Source: UBA1715 sp045615765
GTDB taxonomy: Bacteria; Bacteroidota; Bacteroidia; Bacteroidales; UBA1715
Direction of reading: 5' to 3'
DNA: 64,000 bases
Assembly (NCBI GenBank): GCA_045615765.1
Contig: JAZLFM010000027.1
Location: forward strand, 3,921 to 67,920
Shown here: positions 19,146 to 27,896 of the stretch, piece by piece
Layout of the letters: every line of letters starts with the position of its first letter
Numbering within the stretch: the first letter of the stretch is position 1
Position numbers and translations under genes: made by a program
Notes under the pieces: model-generated
Databases searched by the model: none
Seen by the model: the letters and a program-made list of their open reading frames with translations, nothing else
What the model was told of the DNA's origin: nothing

Positions 19146-20069
19146 ATGAAAAATATTCTACGATATAGTATCATATTAGCGTTATTGACTGTTGCATTTC
19201 CATCGTTTGCACAAAACGATATTGATGTAAGTCATTATATGTTTGATGAAATAAGTTATAATCCGGCTTTTACAGGTGAAGGTGAAACATTTCGTGCTTC
19301 GTTGTTAGGTCGTAAACAATGGCTTGGTTTTAACGGATCACCGATATTTGAAACGTTTAGTATTGATGGCGCGACAAAGAAATTTGGTGGATTTGGATTA
19401 CATGTGGTAAATGATAAATTGGGCTTTGAGAATGTGGTTACAGCTACCGCAAATTATTCTTATGGGGTTAATTTAGGTGAATATTCTCGTTTAACTGCGG
19501 GATTCGCAGCTGGTGTAATAGATCGTTTTATAAATGTATCGGAATTTGTTTATCAAAATCAAGTACAAGTTGATCCTGAAGGATATGATGAGAATAACAA
19601 TATGGTTATTCCAACGGTAAATATTGGTCTTAGATTACAAATAAGAGATTTTACGTTAGGTGCTTCAGCGACACATATTGCTAGTAGTTTGAAAAATGCT
19701 TCAGTAGAAAAATTACCTCGACATATTTTCGGATATGCGAAATATAATATTCGTTTTCGTGAAAATTTCTCGGTGGTACCGTCATTGTTAGTGAAATATG
19801 GTAGTGCTAAAACACAAATAGAAGGAAATACAAATTTCTATTTTGACAATAAATTTTGGGCAGGAGCGTCGTATCGTGTAGGAGAGTCTATTGTTGTAAT
19901 GGGTGGAATTATTTTAAGACGTCGCATATTCTTAGGATATTCATATGACTGGAATGTTGGTAGTCATGGTCGTTATTCGTATGGTAGCCACGAAATATTT
20001 ATGTCTTGGAGAATGCGTAAGGATCCTCATCAACAAGGTTTCTATCAAAGTACACGTTTGTTTAACTAA
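19146..20069 (+). CDS. PorP/SprF family T9SS outer-membrane protein
   Basis: A 307-residue predicted 14-strand barrel with signal peptide LLTVAFPSFAQ, then the family hallmark YMFDEISYNPAFTGE (general form: Y..N.a.NPAy.G) and RKQWLGFNGSP. It continues with FGGFGLHVVNDKLGF and a C-terminal YSYGSHEIFMSWRM strand. Members of this family partner with type B CTD cargo at the cell surface. It starts two bases after the PorE-like stop, and the PKD cargo lies two genes upstream, so this is probably the dedicated partner for that cargo. A SET-domain gene follows after nine bases. Confidence 0.93.
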   Translation: MKNILRYSIILALLTVAFPSFAQNDIDVSHYMFDEISYNPAFTGEGETFRASLLGRKQWLGFNGSPIFETFSIDGATKKFGGFGLHVVNDKLGFENVVTATANYSYGVNLGEYSRLTAGFAAGVIDRFINVSEFVYQNQVQVDPEGYDENNNMVIPTVNIGLRLQIRDFTLGASATHIASSLKNASVEKLPRHIFGYAKYNIRFRENFSVVPSLLVKYGSAKTQIEGNTNFYFDNKFWAGASYRVGESIVVMGGIILRRRIFLGYSYDWNVGSHGRYSYGSHEIFMSWRMRKDPHQQGFYQSTRLFN

Positions 20070-20078
20070 TTATGTGAA

Positions 20079-20579
20079 ATGGGATATTTGTTGAAAAACG
20101 AAGAGGATGTATGTGTTGCTGATAGTAAAATAGTACCAGGTGAGAAGGCACTTGTTGCTAAACATGATATCTCAAAAAATTCTATAATTTTTATGTTTCA
20201 AGCTGCCGCAACCGATGTCCGTACTCGAACATCTATTCAGGTTTCGGAAAAAAAACATGTAGAGCCAGGTGATTTTGGTGCTTACGCAAATCATTCTTGT
20301 TCACCCAATACACAAATTGTTGCTCATTATGATGAGAATACAAATATTGCAGAAATTGTAATGTTGTCGATAGTTGATATACTGGCAGGAGATGAGATAA
20401 CTTTTGATTATGCTACGACAGAAACAACTGTAACTGACAATTTACTCCGTAAACCATGTTTGTGTGGTTCGATAAGTTGTAGAAAATTTATTACTGGCTT
20501 CCAAGAATTGTCCCAAATTGAGAAAATGAATTTGATATCTAAAGATATTACTGCAGAATATCTGCATATTGCTGATTGA
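20079..20579 (+). CDS. SET-domain protein (putative protein lysine methyltransferase)
   Basis: A 166-residue cytosolic protein without signal peptide. It shows the SET core motif NHSCSPNT starting at N71, GDEITFDYA with the catalytic-type Tyr at 111, and a CxCx4C post-SET cluster (C127, C129, C134) in CLCGSISC. The N-terminal GxG cofactor motif is degenerate (PGEKALVAKHDI in place of the usual GKGLGVFA type). By family knowledge, SET proteins use S-adenosylmethionine to methylate lysine. The substrate here is unknown. The gene sits between PorP and recR with gaps of 9 and 5 bases, so it is likely co-transcribed with the T9SS adhesin module. A compact bacterial SET protein with an intact post-SET cysteine set is notable. 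Confidence 0.85.
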   Translation: MGYLLKNEEDVCVADSKIVPGEKALVAKHDISKNSIIFMFQAAATDVRTRTSIQVSEKKHVEPGDFGAYANHSCSPNTQIVAHYDENTNIAEIVMLSIVDILAGDEITFDYATTETTVTDNLLRKPCLCGSISCRKFITGFQELSQIEKMNLISKDITAEYLHIAD

Positions 20580-20584
20580 TATTT

Positions 20585-21208
20585 ATGACAGAATTACAAT
20601 TGCCATCAAAATATTTAGAAGTCGCTGTAAATGAGATTAGTAAACTTCCTGGAATAGGGAAGAAGAATGCTCTTCGTTTAGCTTTACATATTTTGAAACA
20701 AAATGATGAATACGCAAAAAATTTAAGTGATTCTATCTTACGTTTAAAGACCGAAATTCATTTTTGTAAAAAATGTCACACCATTTCAGATAATGATTTA
20801 TGTGAAATTTGTGCAAATCCTAAGCGAGATAATTCTTTGGTTTGTGTTGTGGAAAATGTAAAGGATGTATTGCTAATAGAACGCACAAATCAATATAATG
20901 GTTTATACCATGTTTTAGGTGGTGTGATTTCTCCTATAGATGGTATTTCTCCTATGGATTTGAATATTTCTTCGTTGATGGAACGTATAGCAGAAGGAGA
21001 AATTTCAGAGGTGATTTTTGCTTTACCGGTAACAACAGAAGGCGATACTACTAGTTTCTATATTTTTAAAAAACTGCAGGATTATCCACAGGTACGAATA
21101 AGTATGCTTGCTCGTGGCGTATCTGTCGGTGACGAATTAGAATATACCGATGAAGCTACTTTAGCTCGTTCCTTAAAGGATAGAGTTGTGTATTCTATAA
21201 GTTTGTAA
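20585..21208 (+). CDS. recR: recombination protein RecR
   Basis: A 207-residue DNA repair protein acting with RecF and RecO. Helix-hairpin-helix LPGIGKKNALRLALHIL lies at 21-37, followed by a four-cysteine zinc finger (C61, C64, C73, C76) and a Toprim domain (VVENVKDVLLIERT, YHVLGGVISPIDGI). The family length is about 200. ATG 20585 is chosen. An in-frame TTG at 20576 lies within the previous gene's 3' end. It is the last gene of the five-gene operon and its stop is two bases from the convergent kinase-like gene. Confidence 0.96.
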   Translation: MTELQLPSKYLEVAVNEISKLPGIGKKNALRLALHILKQNDEYAKNLSDSILRLKTEIHFCKKCHTISDNDLCEICANPKRDNSLVCVVENVKDVLLIERTNQYNGLYHVLGGVISPIDGISPMDLNISSLMERIAEGEISEVIFALPVTTEGDTTSFYIFKKLQDYPQVRISMLARGVSVGDELEYTDEATLARSLKDRVVYSISL

Positions 21209-21210
21209 TT

Positions 21211-21825
21211 TTATTGTATAAAATTTCGCATACGTAGATATTGAAGAATCAAATCTATTGTTTGTTCTTCGCCTAGTTTTGCAACATCTATGGAAAGGTT
21301 GTAGGTTGCAGAATCTCCCCATTTCTTGTTAGAGTAGAAATTGTAATAATTTGCTCTTTTTTTATCTTCGCTGCGTAGCAATGTAATTGCTTCACTTTCG
21401 CTGATATTCATTCTTTTGCTGATTCTTTGTGCTCGGCTTTCTTCTGAAGAATGAAGGAAAATACTTACGCAGTTTGGATTTTCTCTTAAAATATAGTCAG
21501 AACAACGACCGACGATTATGCATGATTTCTCATTAGCTAATTTCTGTATAGCGTCAGATTGAATCTTGAATAGCTGCTCATTTGATAATGCACTGTTTGT
21601 TTGAAAATGTCCAGCACTGATAAAATCAATTGCTTGGTCGAAAAACGAGTGTGATTTTTCATCTTTTTGTTCAAAGAATTCCGATGAAATGCCGCTTTCC
21701 TTGGCTGCAAGTAAGAGCAATTCTTTATCGTAATAGTCTATTCCTAATTTTTGTGACAATGCTTTTCCTATAACGCGTCCGCCGCTGCCAAACTGTCGTC
21801 CGATGCTTATGATTAAATTTTCCAT
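21211..21825 (-). CDS. cytidylate kinase-like family protein
   Basis: A 204-residue P-loop protein. SIGRQFGSGGRVIGKALSQK near the N-terminus is the phosphate-binding loop characteristic of the cytidylate-kinase-like family, and IIVGRCSDYIL plus RRISKRMN-type basic segments (here RAQRISKRMN) follow. It differs from canonical Cmk and is usually annotated only as cytidylate kinase-like. The nucleotide substrate is not established. It is the last gene of a long minus-strand cluster, nine bases after the MATE gene. Confidence 0.85.
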   Translation of the reverse strand: MENLIISIGRQFGSGGRVIGKALSQKLGIDYYDKELLLLAAKESGISSEFFEQKDEKSHSFFDQAIDFISAGHFQTNSALSNEQLFKIQSDAIQKLANEKSCIIVGRCSDYILRENPNCVSIFLHSSEESRAQRISKRMNISESEAITLLRSEDKKRANYYNFYSNKKWGDSATYNLSIDVAKLGEEQTIDLILQYLRMRNFIQ

Positions 21826-21834
21826 GTTATATGA

Positions 21835-23199
21835 TTAATTAGCAGGAACAAAAGGTTTATCTTGTAGTTTACTGAATTTCTTCATTTCTTTTTTTAATAG
21901 AAAGAACGCAACAATAGTTGAAATTCCATCGGAAATTGGCATGCTCCACCAAACTCCATAAGCTCCCCATAATGGTGGAAGAATTATCAGTAATGGTATT
22001 AAAAATATCATTTGTCTTGTCGCAGATAGGATTATAGCCATTTTTGCTTTTCCTATTGATTGGAAGAAATTAGATACTACCATTTGGAATCCCACAATTG
22101 GAAATAAAGAAACAATAATTCTAAAACCAACAATTGATTTTTCTATCAATTCTTCGTCGTCAGTAAACATTCTCGTTAGGTAATATGGAATGCTTTCGCC
22201 AATTACAAAAGCAAGACTTGTTACTATTGTAGCCATAATTATAGTAAAGCGGAGTATGGCTTTTACACGACTGTAAATTTGTGCTCCGAAATTAAATCCT
22301 GCAATAGGCTGCATTCCTCTATTTATGCCCATTACAAGCATTGCGAAGAGCATAACTAGACGGTTTACAATGCCGTATGCGCCTACTGCCATGTCGCCTC
22401 CGTATTTTAATAGTTGGTTGTTTATTAAAATCACGATGACACAATTGCATACATTCATAACAAATGGAGCCATACCGATAGAAATGATGTCTCCACATAT
22501 TTTTGAACTAAATTTCATGAATTCTTTCTTGAATCTAATGAAACTGTTAGGGGATGAAAAGTGAAATAATTCAATGATGAATGCAATTGTTTGTGCAATA
22601 ACTGTTGCCAATGCGGCACCGCGAATTCCCCAATCTAGTGCAAAAATGAATATAGGAGCGAGGATTATGTTGATTACAACAGTTGAAATTGTTATATACA
22701 TGGATTTCTGAGGATATCCAGAAGCTCGAATTACATCATTTAATCCTAAATAGAGATGGGTAATGGGATTTCCCAATAAAATGATGAGCATGAAATCTTT
22801 CGCATAGGAAATAGTTTGATCGCTTGCTCCAAAAAGATATAATAGGTCATCTATATAAATAATACCAAAAATAGAGAAAATTACACCGAATACAATATTC
22901 ATAATAATTACATTGCTCAGTACTTTCGTTGCACTTTCAATGTCTTGTTGCCCCATACGAATTGATGTAAGCGTTCCTCCACCAACACCAACCATAGCAC
23001 CAAAAGCTGCCGATAAATTCATGATAGGCATTGTTATTGCCAATCCTGCAATTGCCAGAGCACCGACGCCTTGTCCAATAAAAATACTATCTATAATATT
23101 ATAAAGTGATGAAGTAAGCATTGCAGCGATAGCTGGTGCTGAATACTCTAACATCAATTTTTTTATGTTTCCGGTTGCTAATATTGTTGGTGATGCCAT
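21835..23199 (-). CDS. MATE family efflux transporter
   Basis: A 454-residue integral membrane protein with about 12 hydrophobic segments in two homologous halves. Family motifs include the N-terminal LMLEYSAPAIAAMLTSSLYNIIDSIFIG region (seen at about residues 15-42) and GINRGMQPIAGFNFGA in the second half. It is expected to export cationic drugs or metabolites using Na+ or H+ gradients. The start overlaps the stop of the upstream acetyltransferase gene by one base, so the two are co-translated. The specific substrate is unknown. Confidence 0.92.
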   Translation of the reverse strand: MASPTILATGNIKKLMLEYSAPAIAAMLTSSLYNIIDSIFIGQGVGALAIAGLAITMPIMNLSAAFGAMVGVGGGTLTSIRMGQQDIESATKVLSNVIIMNIVFGVIFSIFGIIYIDDLLYLFGASDQTISYAKDFMLIILLGNPITHLYLGLNDVIRASGYPQKSMYITISTVVINIILAPIFIFALDWGIRGAALATVIAQTIAFIIELFHFSSPNSFIRFKKEFMKFSSKICGDIISIGMAPFVMNVCNCVIVILINNQLLKYGGDMAVGAYGIVNRLVMLFAMLVMGINRGMQPIAGFNFGAQIYSRVKAILRFTIIMATIVTSLAFVIGESIPYYLTRMFTDDEELIEKSIVGFRIIVSLFPIVGFQMVVSNFFQSIGKAKMAIILSATRQMIFLIPLLIILPPLWGAYGVWWSMPISDGISTIVAFFLLKKEMKKFSKLQDKPFVPAN

Positions 23200-23747
23200 T
23201 ATAATTTTTTTATGATTTTACATGGATTACCGGCTGCGACACAGTCACAAGGTATATTTTTGGTAACGACGCTACCAGCTCCAATGATTGTTCTTGCTCC
23301 AATTGTTACACCAGGAAGAATTGTTGCATTTCCTCCAATCCAAACATCGTCTTCTATAGTTACAGGAAAACTTGTCTCAACGGGTTTTCTGCGTTCCAAA
23401 TGGTCGAATGGATGTTGTGGTGTATAAATTTGTACACTAGGACCAATTTTTACATTATTGCCAATTTTTATTTCTCCACCATCCAGAAATGTACAGTTAT
23501 AATTTATAAATACATTTTCTCCCAATTTGATTCCATGTCCGTGGTCGCAACGAAATGGTGGACAAATTACGGTACTTTCGGGAGCGTTTGGTATAAGTTT
23601 GTTAAGAGTTTCCCTATATGTAGGTGATTCTAATGTTAATTGGCTGAATTCTGCAGCTATTTTTTGCGCATGCGTAATGCTTGTGTCTATTTCTGTATCA
23701 CTATAGTCATATAGTTGCTGATTGCGCATTTTTTCTATTTCTGTCAT
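23199..23747 (-). CDS. hexapeptide-repeat sugar O-acetyltransferase (Maa/LacA type)
   Basis: A 182-residue acetyl-CoA-dependent transferase. The N-terminal Mac domain (MRNQQLYDYSDTEI) precedes a left-handed beta-helix with hexapeptide repeats, IGPSVQIYTPQHPFD with the catalytic-type histidine, then VWIGGNATILPGVTIG and GAGSVVTKNI, ending with GNPCKIIKK. The length fits maltose or galactoside acetyltransferases. It lies two bases after the GNAT gene and one base overlaps the MATE gene, consistent with one transcript. The real acceptor cannot be read from the sequence. Confidence 0.9.
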   Translation of the reverse strand: MTEIEKMRNQQLYDYSDTEIDTSITHAQKIAAEFSQLTLESPTYRETLNKLIPNAPESTVICPPFRCDHGHGIKLGENVFINYNCTFLDGGEIKIGNNVKIGPSVQIYTPQHPFDHLERRKPVETSFPVTIEDDVWIGGNATILPGVTIGARTIIGAGSVVTKNIPCDCVAAGNPCKIIKKL

Positions 23748-23749
23748 AG

Positions 23750-24562
23750 TTATTCCATTAAAAGATTAGCAAAAATAGGTGTTTTTATCTGTATTTGATT
23801 GGCAAGTGTGCAAATCATTCCATGTGTTGAATTTGCTCCACTTTTTTGTGTTAGAACTGTTGCTGTTTCTTTTTTGTATATGTCGCAATAGGCATGAATA
23901 AATGCGTTGTGGTATTTTTCTTCTGCAAAGATTTCCAATCGTGTTTCGTTTGCTGTTGCAAATGCTACTGTTTTATTTTCTGTTTCAATAGTAAGTATGG
24001 TTCCTTTTGAAACATAAACTTCGTCCATGCAGTCGTAAAAATCTTGTTCTGTATGGTTTATGCAATTTTCAATTACAGAGTGTTTTTTATATAAATCATA
24101 TAAGATTTTCTTTTTGTTGACGCATTCGCTATTGTTTATAACAGAAAATACGGGTTGTATCGTTGGCTTTTGTATCTTTTCTATATGGTTGGTAAGCAGT
24201 GGTTTGAAACCAAATTTTGCATAGAATTCATATAACCATTGTTCTTGTGGAATAAGAAATACAAAATCAATATTTCGTTTTTTAAGTTCTTCGAGTGTTT
24301 CTTTTAATAGATTGCTCATACAATGCTGATTTCTGTGTTGTGGATGAGTACACGCTCCAGAAATATATGCGGCAGAATAGTTTAGATTATTAATTGTGAT
24401 TATATATGGAATAGCTTGTAGTACGCATATAAGTTTCCCTTCTTTGTATAGAGTAAAAGTGTTTTCTTCTTTATATTTTCTGTCAAAATAAAACTGAATA
24501 AATTCATCACTGTCGCCAAAACAGAGTTTCCAAAGTTGCTCGGTATCAATTCTTTTGCTCAT
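23750..24562 (-). CDS. GNAT family N-acetyltransferase
   Basis: A 270-residue protein with a GNAT core in the first half: AAYISGACTHPQHRNQHCMSNLL is the acetyl-CoA-binding motif A region (Q/R-x-x-G/A-like in modified form, here HRNQHC), followed by FVFLIPQEQWLYEFYAKFGFK. The second half resembles the extension seen in larger Eis-like acetyltransferases but is too divergent to name. Its start overlaps the stop of the DUF2156-type gene by four bases (ATGA). Two adjacent GNAT-fold genes suggest a functional pair. Confidence 0.82.
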   Translation of the reverse strand: MSKRIDTEQLWKLCFGDSDEFIQFYFDRKYKEENTFTLYKEGKLICVLQAIPYIITINNLNYSAAYISGACTHPQHRNQHCMSNLLKETLEELKKRNIDFVFLIPQEQWLYEFYAKFGFKPLLTNHIEKIQKPTIQPVFSVINNSECVNKKKILYDLYKKHSVIENCINHTEQDFYDCMDEVYVSKGTILTIETENKTVAFATANETRLEIFAEEKYHNAFIHAYCDIYKKETATVLTQKSGANSTHGMICTLANQIQIKTPIFANLLME

Positions 24563-25428
24563 AATTTATTCGCTGTACTTTTTTCTATCAGTTTGAATGG
24601 CTTGTATGATAATTTTGACTTTCGTAAACCTTCTTTTCCTAAGTCTTCTTCACGATTGATGTATAGGAAGTTTTCTGGAATTCTTTTTACAAATTCTTGA
24701 TTAATAACACTGTAAATTCCATCGAATGAAGAATTTGCTTTTTCGAATTGAATGTCGAAAGTATTGTTATTGATCGGGCAACCTATAGAAAATGCTTCAA
24801 TAGTATTGTTTACTATAATAACTCCGCCAAATAATTGTAGCTCTTCAAAGTGCGATAGCGCTTTCGTGATTGCTTTCTCTTCGTCGTTATATGAATTTTT
24901 GTCTTCGACATTGTGTTTTTCTTTCCATTTTTCTTGCAATGTTATGCACTGTTCTATTAGATTGCTGTCTAAAGGTTTATATTCGTATTGATAACAACTT
25001 TTGAATTTATTTATGTGATTTCTTTTTGGTTGATAGTTTCCGCCGGTAAGATTTACAAGTTTTTCTCGTAAATAGATGTAGTCAAAAAAATCTCTATGGG
25101 GAGTTATCTTGTATGAGTCGTCACAATACTGGTTTAATATTGATTCTTCTGCCTGAAAAGTAGCGTCGGGTAGGTGTGCTTGTATTTCTGTAAACAAATC
25201 TTTGGTTACGTTTTTCCCAATTGGAAAAGTGTATATGTGTTTACCTTTTATTGTAAATCGAAGTAATAGGCAATCTTTGAAGATTGCATAATTGGTGTTT
25301 TGTTGTTCCTGCCAACAAAAAAGATTTCCAAACGAGAACTCGCAATCTTGTGGTGCGTATAGTGCTGTGTATTGTTCTATTTTTAGCCTGTCTTGAATAG
25401 TTACAGGCCTAAAATCAATTGTGTCCAT
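24559..25428 (-). CDS. DUF2156-type GNAT-fold protein
   Basis: A 289-residue protein beginning MDTIDFRPVTIQDR. The pattern CEFSFGNLFCWQ, HIYTFPIG, RDFFDYIYL, LTGGNYQPKRNHINKF and the C-terminal YINREEDLGKEGLRKSKLSYKP is that of the DUF2156 family, whose fold resembles two GNAT domains and is related to phosphatidylglycerol lysyltransferase catalytic domains. Here it is soluble, with no membrane domain. It could transfer an aminoacyl or acyl group, but no substrate is known. It is translationally coupled to the GNAT gene and three bases downstream of the LysM protein. Confidence 0.85.
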   Translation of the reverse strand: MDTIDFRPVTIQDRLKIEQYTALYAPQDCEFSFGNLFCWQEQQNTNYAIFKDCLLLRFTIKGKHIYTFPIGKNVTKDLFTEIQAHLPDATFQAEESILNQYCDDSYKITPHRDFFDYIYLREKLVNLTGGNYQPKRNHINKFKSCYQYEYKPLDSNLIEQCITLQEKWKEKHNVEDKNSYNDEEKAITKALSHFEELQLFGGVIIVNNTIEAFSIGCPINNNTFDIQFEKANSSFDGIYSVINQEFVKRIPENFLYINREEDLGKEGLRKSKLSYKPFKLIEKSTANKL

Positions 25429-25431
25429 ACA

Positions 25432-27060
25432 TTATTTGCTTGGCACATAGAGTGTCGCTTTTCTGCTAAAAGTCTTTTTGTCGTATTCAACAATATATGA
25501 AGATGTATTGATGTGTGCACCGGCTTCTTTTTTTGCGAATGAGTATATTTCAACTAGTCCGTTTTGATCTTCGTTGTTTTCTAATTCGCTAAGTATGTTT
25601 TTGTTAGCGCTTAAAAGCTTGCCGAAATACATCATTTGGTCAAATCCTTGGAAACTAAATTTTGAAGGCTCGGAATTGTATGTATTTCTATATGATGTTA
25701 TAAAAGAATTTACTCGTGGAGATTTGTAATTTATTTCTCCATACGAAACAAGTTTGAAATGAAGATCATATAGGAAATCAAGCTCGATGTTTTCGTATCG
25801 TTCCCATTGAGGTAATCCCCATAGTTCTATGTTGTTAGTTTTCGATGCTTGGAATAACTTCGTTACAATATTGTTTGCAAAAGCCTGTTGTTTTGATAAA
25901 ACAACGATAATTGTCTTTTCTTTTTTTACCAATGCTTTGTCTATTGCTGAGCTTCCGCCAGTAGGGTAGTAAATTTCTTCTACCGTGATTCGTTTTGCGT
26001 TTAATCTTTCTTTGAATTCATTAAATGCTCCTTTACATTGTTGTAATGTTTTCTTCTCATTTTCAGAATTGTAAACTATGCAAACGTGGCTGTTCTCGTT
26101 GTTGGATACAATGTTGTCAACCATTGCTCTAAAACGATAATATTGTGGAGTATTTATTTGAATAACATACGGATTGCTTGTGTTTATGTTCTCCGATGAC
26201 AATGGATATACAATAGGAATAGCATTTCTTTTTGCAAAATTAGCAGCTCCAGGGAACGTTTTTTGGAAAACTGGTCCTATGATTAAATCGTTCTTCGTTT
26301 TGATTTTGTTGATATTCGTGCTTGTTGAGTCCGAATTTGATTCAATCACTTCTAAATTAACAGAAATTCCTAATTTTTTTAGAGAATCAAGTGCTAATAA
26401 AGCTCCTTCGTAATATTCAATGAATTGAATACTTCCTTCGTATATCATATTTTTTTGCGAAACAGTTCCTTCGGCTGCTTGTGCTTGCTTGTCTAGGAAG
26501 AAAGGCAATAATAGCGTCATTCGGATAGCTTCTTTGTTGGTGATTTCAACCTCTGTTTCATTTGGCGTTGCAATTGTTGTTGTTGCTCCGCTTATTGTTG
26601 TTTGTATCGTTTCGCGTGGAATAAGTACTCTTTGGTGTATTGCAAGGCTTTGGTTTGAATATAATTCCGGGTTGGCAGACATAATGTCGCCTGCAGTCGT
26701 TTGGAAATTTCTTGCTAAAGCATAAATTGTTTCACCAGGTTGTACAAAATGAATTGTATATGCTTTCCCGTTTTGAATAGTGTCTTTGTCGCTATATTGT
26801 TCGGCATTTACACTTTCTTCTGTTGCAGGGATTAAAATCTTTTGACCAACGCTTAATGCTTTTAGGTTGTTGTTGCTAATTTGTATGTCGTCAATTGTAA
26901 CGCCGTATAATTTGCTTAATCCATAGAATGTCTCGCGTATTTGGACAGTGTGGACATAGTATGTTTTTGAACCTATAGTTTCTTTTTCGGTACTTCTTGT
27001 TTGAGCAAAAACTACACAGGAAATACAAGTTAATATAGTGAAAAGTATCGAGCGAATCAT
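25432..27060 (-). CDS. LysM-domain protein fused to a type 1 periplasmic-binding-protein fold
   Basis: About 542 residues, with a signal peptide MIRSILFTILTCISCVVFAQ. Two LysM peptidoglycan-binding modules follow (YYVHTVQIRETFYGLSKLYG... and YTIHFVQPGETIYALARNF...), each ending in a hydrophobic ILIP or VLIP. From about residue 180 to the end is a type 1 periplasmic binding domain (MTLLLPFFLD, YYEGALLALDSLKKLGI, LIIGPVF, IPIVYPLSS, YRNTYNSEPSKFSFQGFD). The architecture recalls LpoA-like activators of peptidoglycan synthases, though this is inference. Start 27060 is used. An ATG 30 bases upstream lies too close to the promoter box. Confidence 0.87.
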   Translation of the reverse strand: MIRSILFTILTCISCVVFAQTRSTEKETIGSKTYYVHTVQIRETFYGLSKLYGVTIDDIQISNNNLKALSVGQKILIPATEESVNAEQYSDKDTIQNGKAYTIHFVQPGETIYALARNFQTTAGDIMSANPELYSNQSLAIHQRVLIPRETIQTTISGATTTIATPNETEVEITNKEAIRMTLLLPFFLDKQAQAAEGTVSQKNMIYEGSIQFIEYYEGALLALDSLKKLGISVNLEVIESNSDSTSTNINKIKTKNDLIIGPVFQKTFPGAANFAKRNAIPIVYPLSSENINTSNPYVIQINTPQYYRFRAMVDNIVSNNENSHVCIVYNSENEKKTLQQCKGAFNEFKERLNAKRITVEEIYYPTGGSSAIDKALVKKEKTIIVVLSKQQAFANNIVTKLFQASKTNNIELWGLPQWERYENIELDFLYDLHFKLVSYGEINYKSPRVNSFITSYRNTYNSEPSKFSFQGFDQMMYFGKLLSANKNILSELENNEDQNGLVEIYSFAKKEAGAHINTSSYIVEYDKKTFSRKATLYVPSK

Positions 27061-27079
27061 ATATATGTTTTTTACTCTA

Positions 27080-27087
27080 CAAACATA
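27080..27087 (-). promoter_or_regulatory. -7 box TATGTTTG (minus strand) before LysM gene
   Basis: Exact TAnnTTTG on the minus strand, 19 bases before the start codon at 27060. It supports the shorter start and a separate transcription entry within the minus-strand cluster. Confidence 0.5.
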
Positions 27088-27136
27088 CAAAAAAATGAAG
27101 ACGAAAAGAGGGTGTTGTTTGAACTATTTTTAAAAG

Positions 27137-27859
27137 TTATTCACCGATAACTGTTAGTCTTGCTAAATAGTCATAATGTTCACCTTCAAGTATTTGCTCA
27201 CATTTAAATCCATGCGCTTCGGCTATAGTTTGTATTGTTGCAAAATCTACATATAACCATGGGAACGGATTGCATCGAATTTTTCGATAACGCATTTTAA
27301 ACATGATTTCTCCATAGTATGGACCATTTAAATTGATGTCGCAACTTCCGTCTTCGTTTAGAAAAAGGTAAATTAAATCTGATGAGTCAAATAGAATTTG
27401 TCCATTGGGTGCGAGTAGTTTCTTACAATGATTTAGATAGTTAGGAATACCATCTATGGTACCGCAGATACCTATGCCATTCATGAGAAACAATATAGTG
27501 TCATATTTTCCCTTATGATTATAAAAGTCAACGAGTTGCACATCTTTGATGCCTCGTTCTTTCATAATATCTATCGACAGTTGAGAATTGTCTATTGCTG
27601 TAACGGTTTTCCCTTGTTCTTGTAGATATAATGAGTGAGCGCCAGCAGCTGCTCCGACATCAAGAATTTTTCCTTTTGCCAAGGTTAGTGCTTTTTGCTC
27701 TGTTTGAGGCATTTCGTCCCATGTTCTGAACAAATAGGGAATAGGAAATTCGTCTTCTGTAGTATATTGGGTGCAGTTTAACAATTTTGCGGTTTTCTTT
27801 TTATTATAAAAATCGCTGATTGCTTGTCCCATTGGGTCTTGTTCTGGAGTTATTATCAT
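27137..27859 (-). CDS. class I SAM-dependent methyltransferase
   Basis: A 240-residue cytosolic Rossmann-fold methyltransferase. Motif I is KILDVGAAAGAHSLYL, followed by VTAIDNSQLSIDIMKERG with the acidic residue for SAM ribose, DTILFLMNGIGICG, and the post-motif GQILFDSSDLIY. The N-terminal part carries PLFRTWDEMP-like sequence (IPYLFRTWDEMP). The substrate is unknown. It lies 37 bases after the M28 peptidase and 76 bases before the LysM gene, in the same orientation as both. Confidence 0.85.
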   Translation of the reverse strand: MIITPEQDPMGQAISDFYNKKKTAKLLNCTQYTTEDEFPIPYLFRTWDEMPQTEQKALTLAKGKILDVGAAAGAHSLYLQEQGKTVTAIDNSQLSIDIMKERGIKDVQLVDFYNHKGKYDTILFLMNGIGICGTIDGIPNYLNHCKKLLAPNGQILFDSSDLIYLFLNEDGSCDINLNGPYYGEIMFKMRYRKIRCNPFPWLYVDFATIQTIAEAHGFKCEQILEGEHYDYLARLTVIGE

Positions 27860-27896
27860 AGGAAAAACGATTTATATTTTGACTTTGTACACCGAA

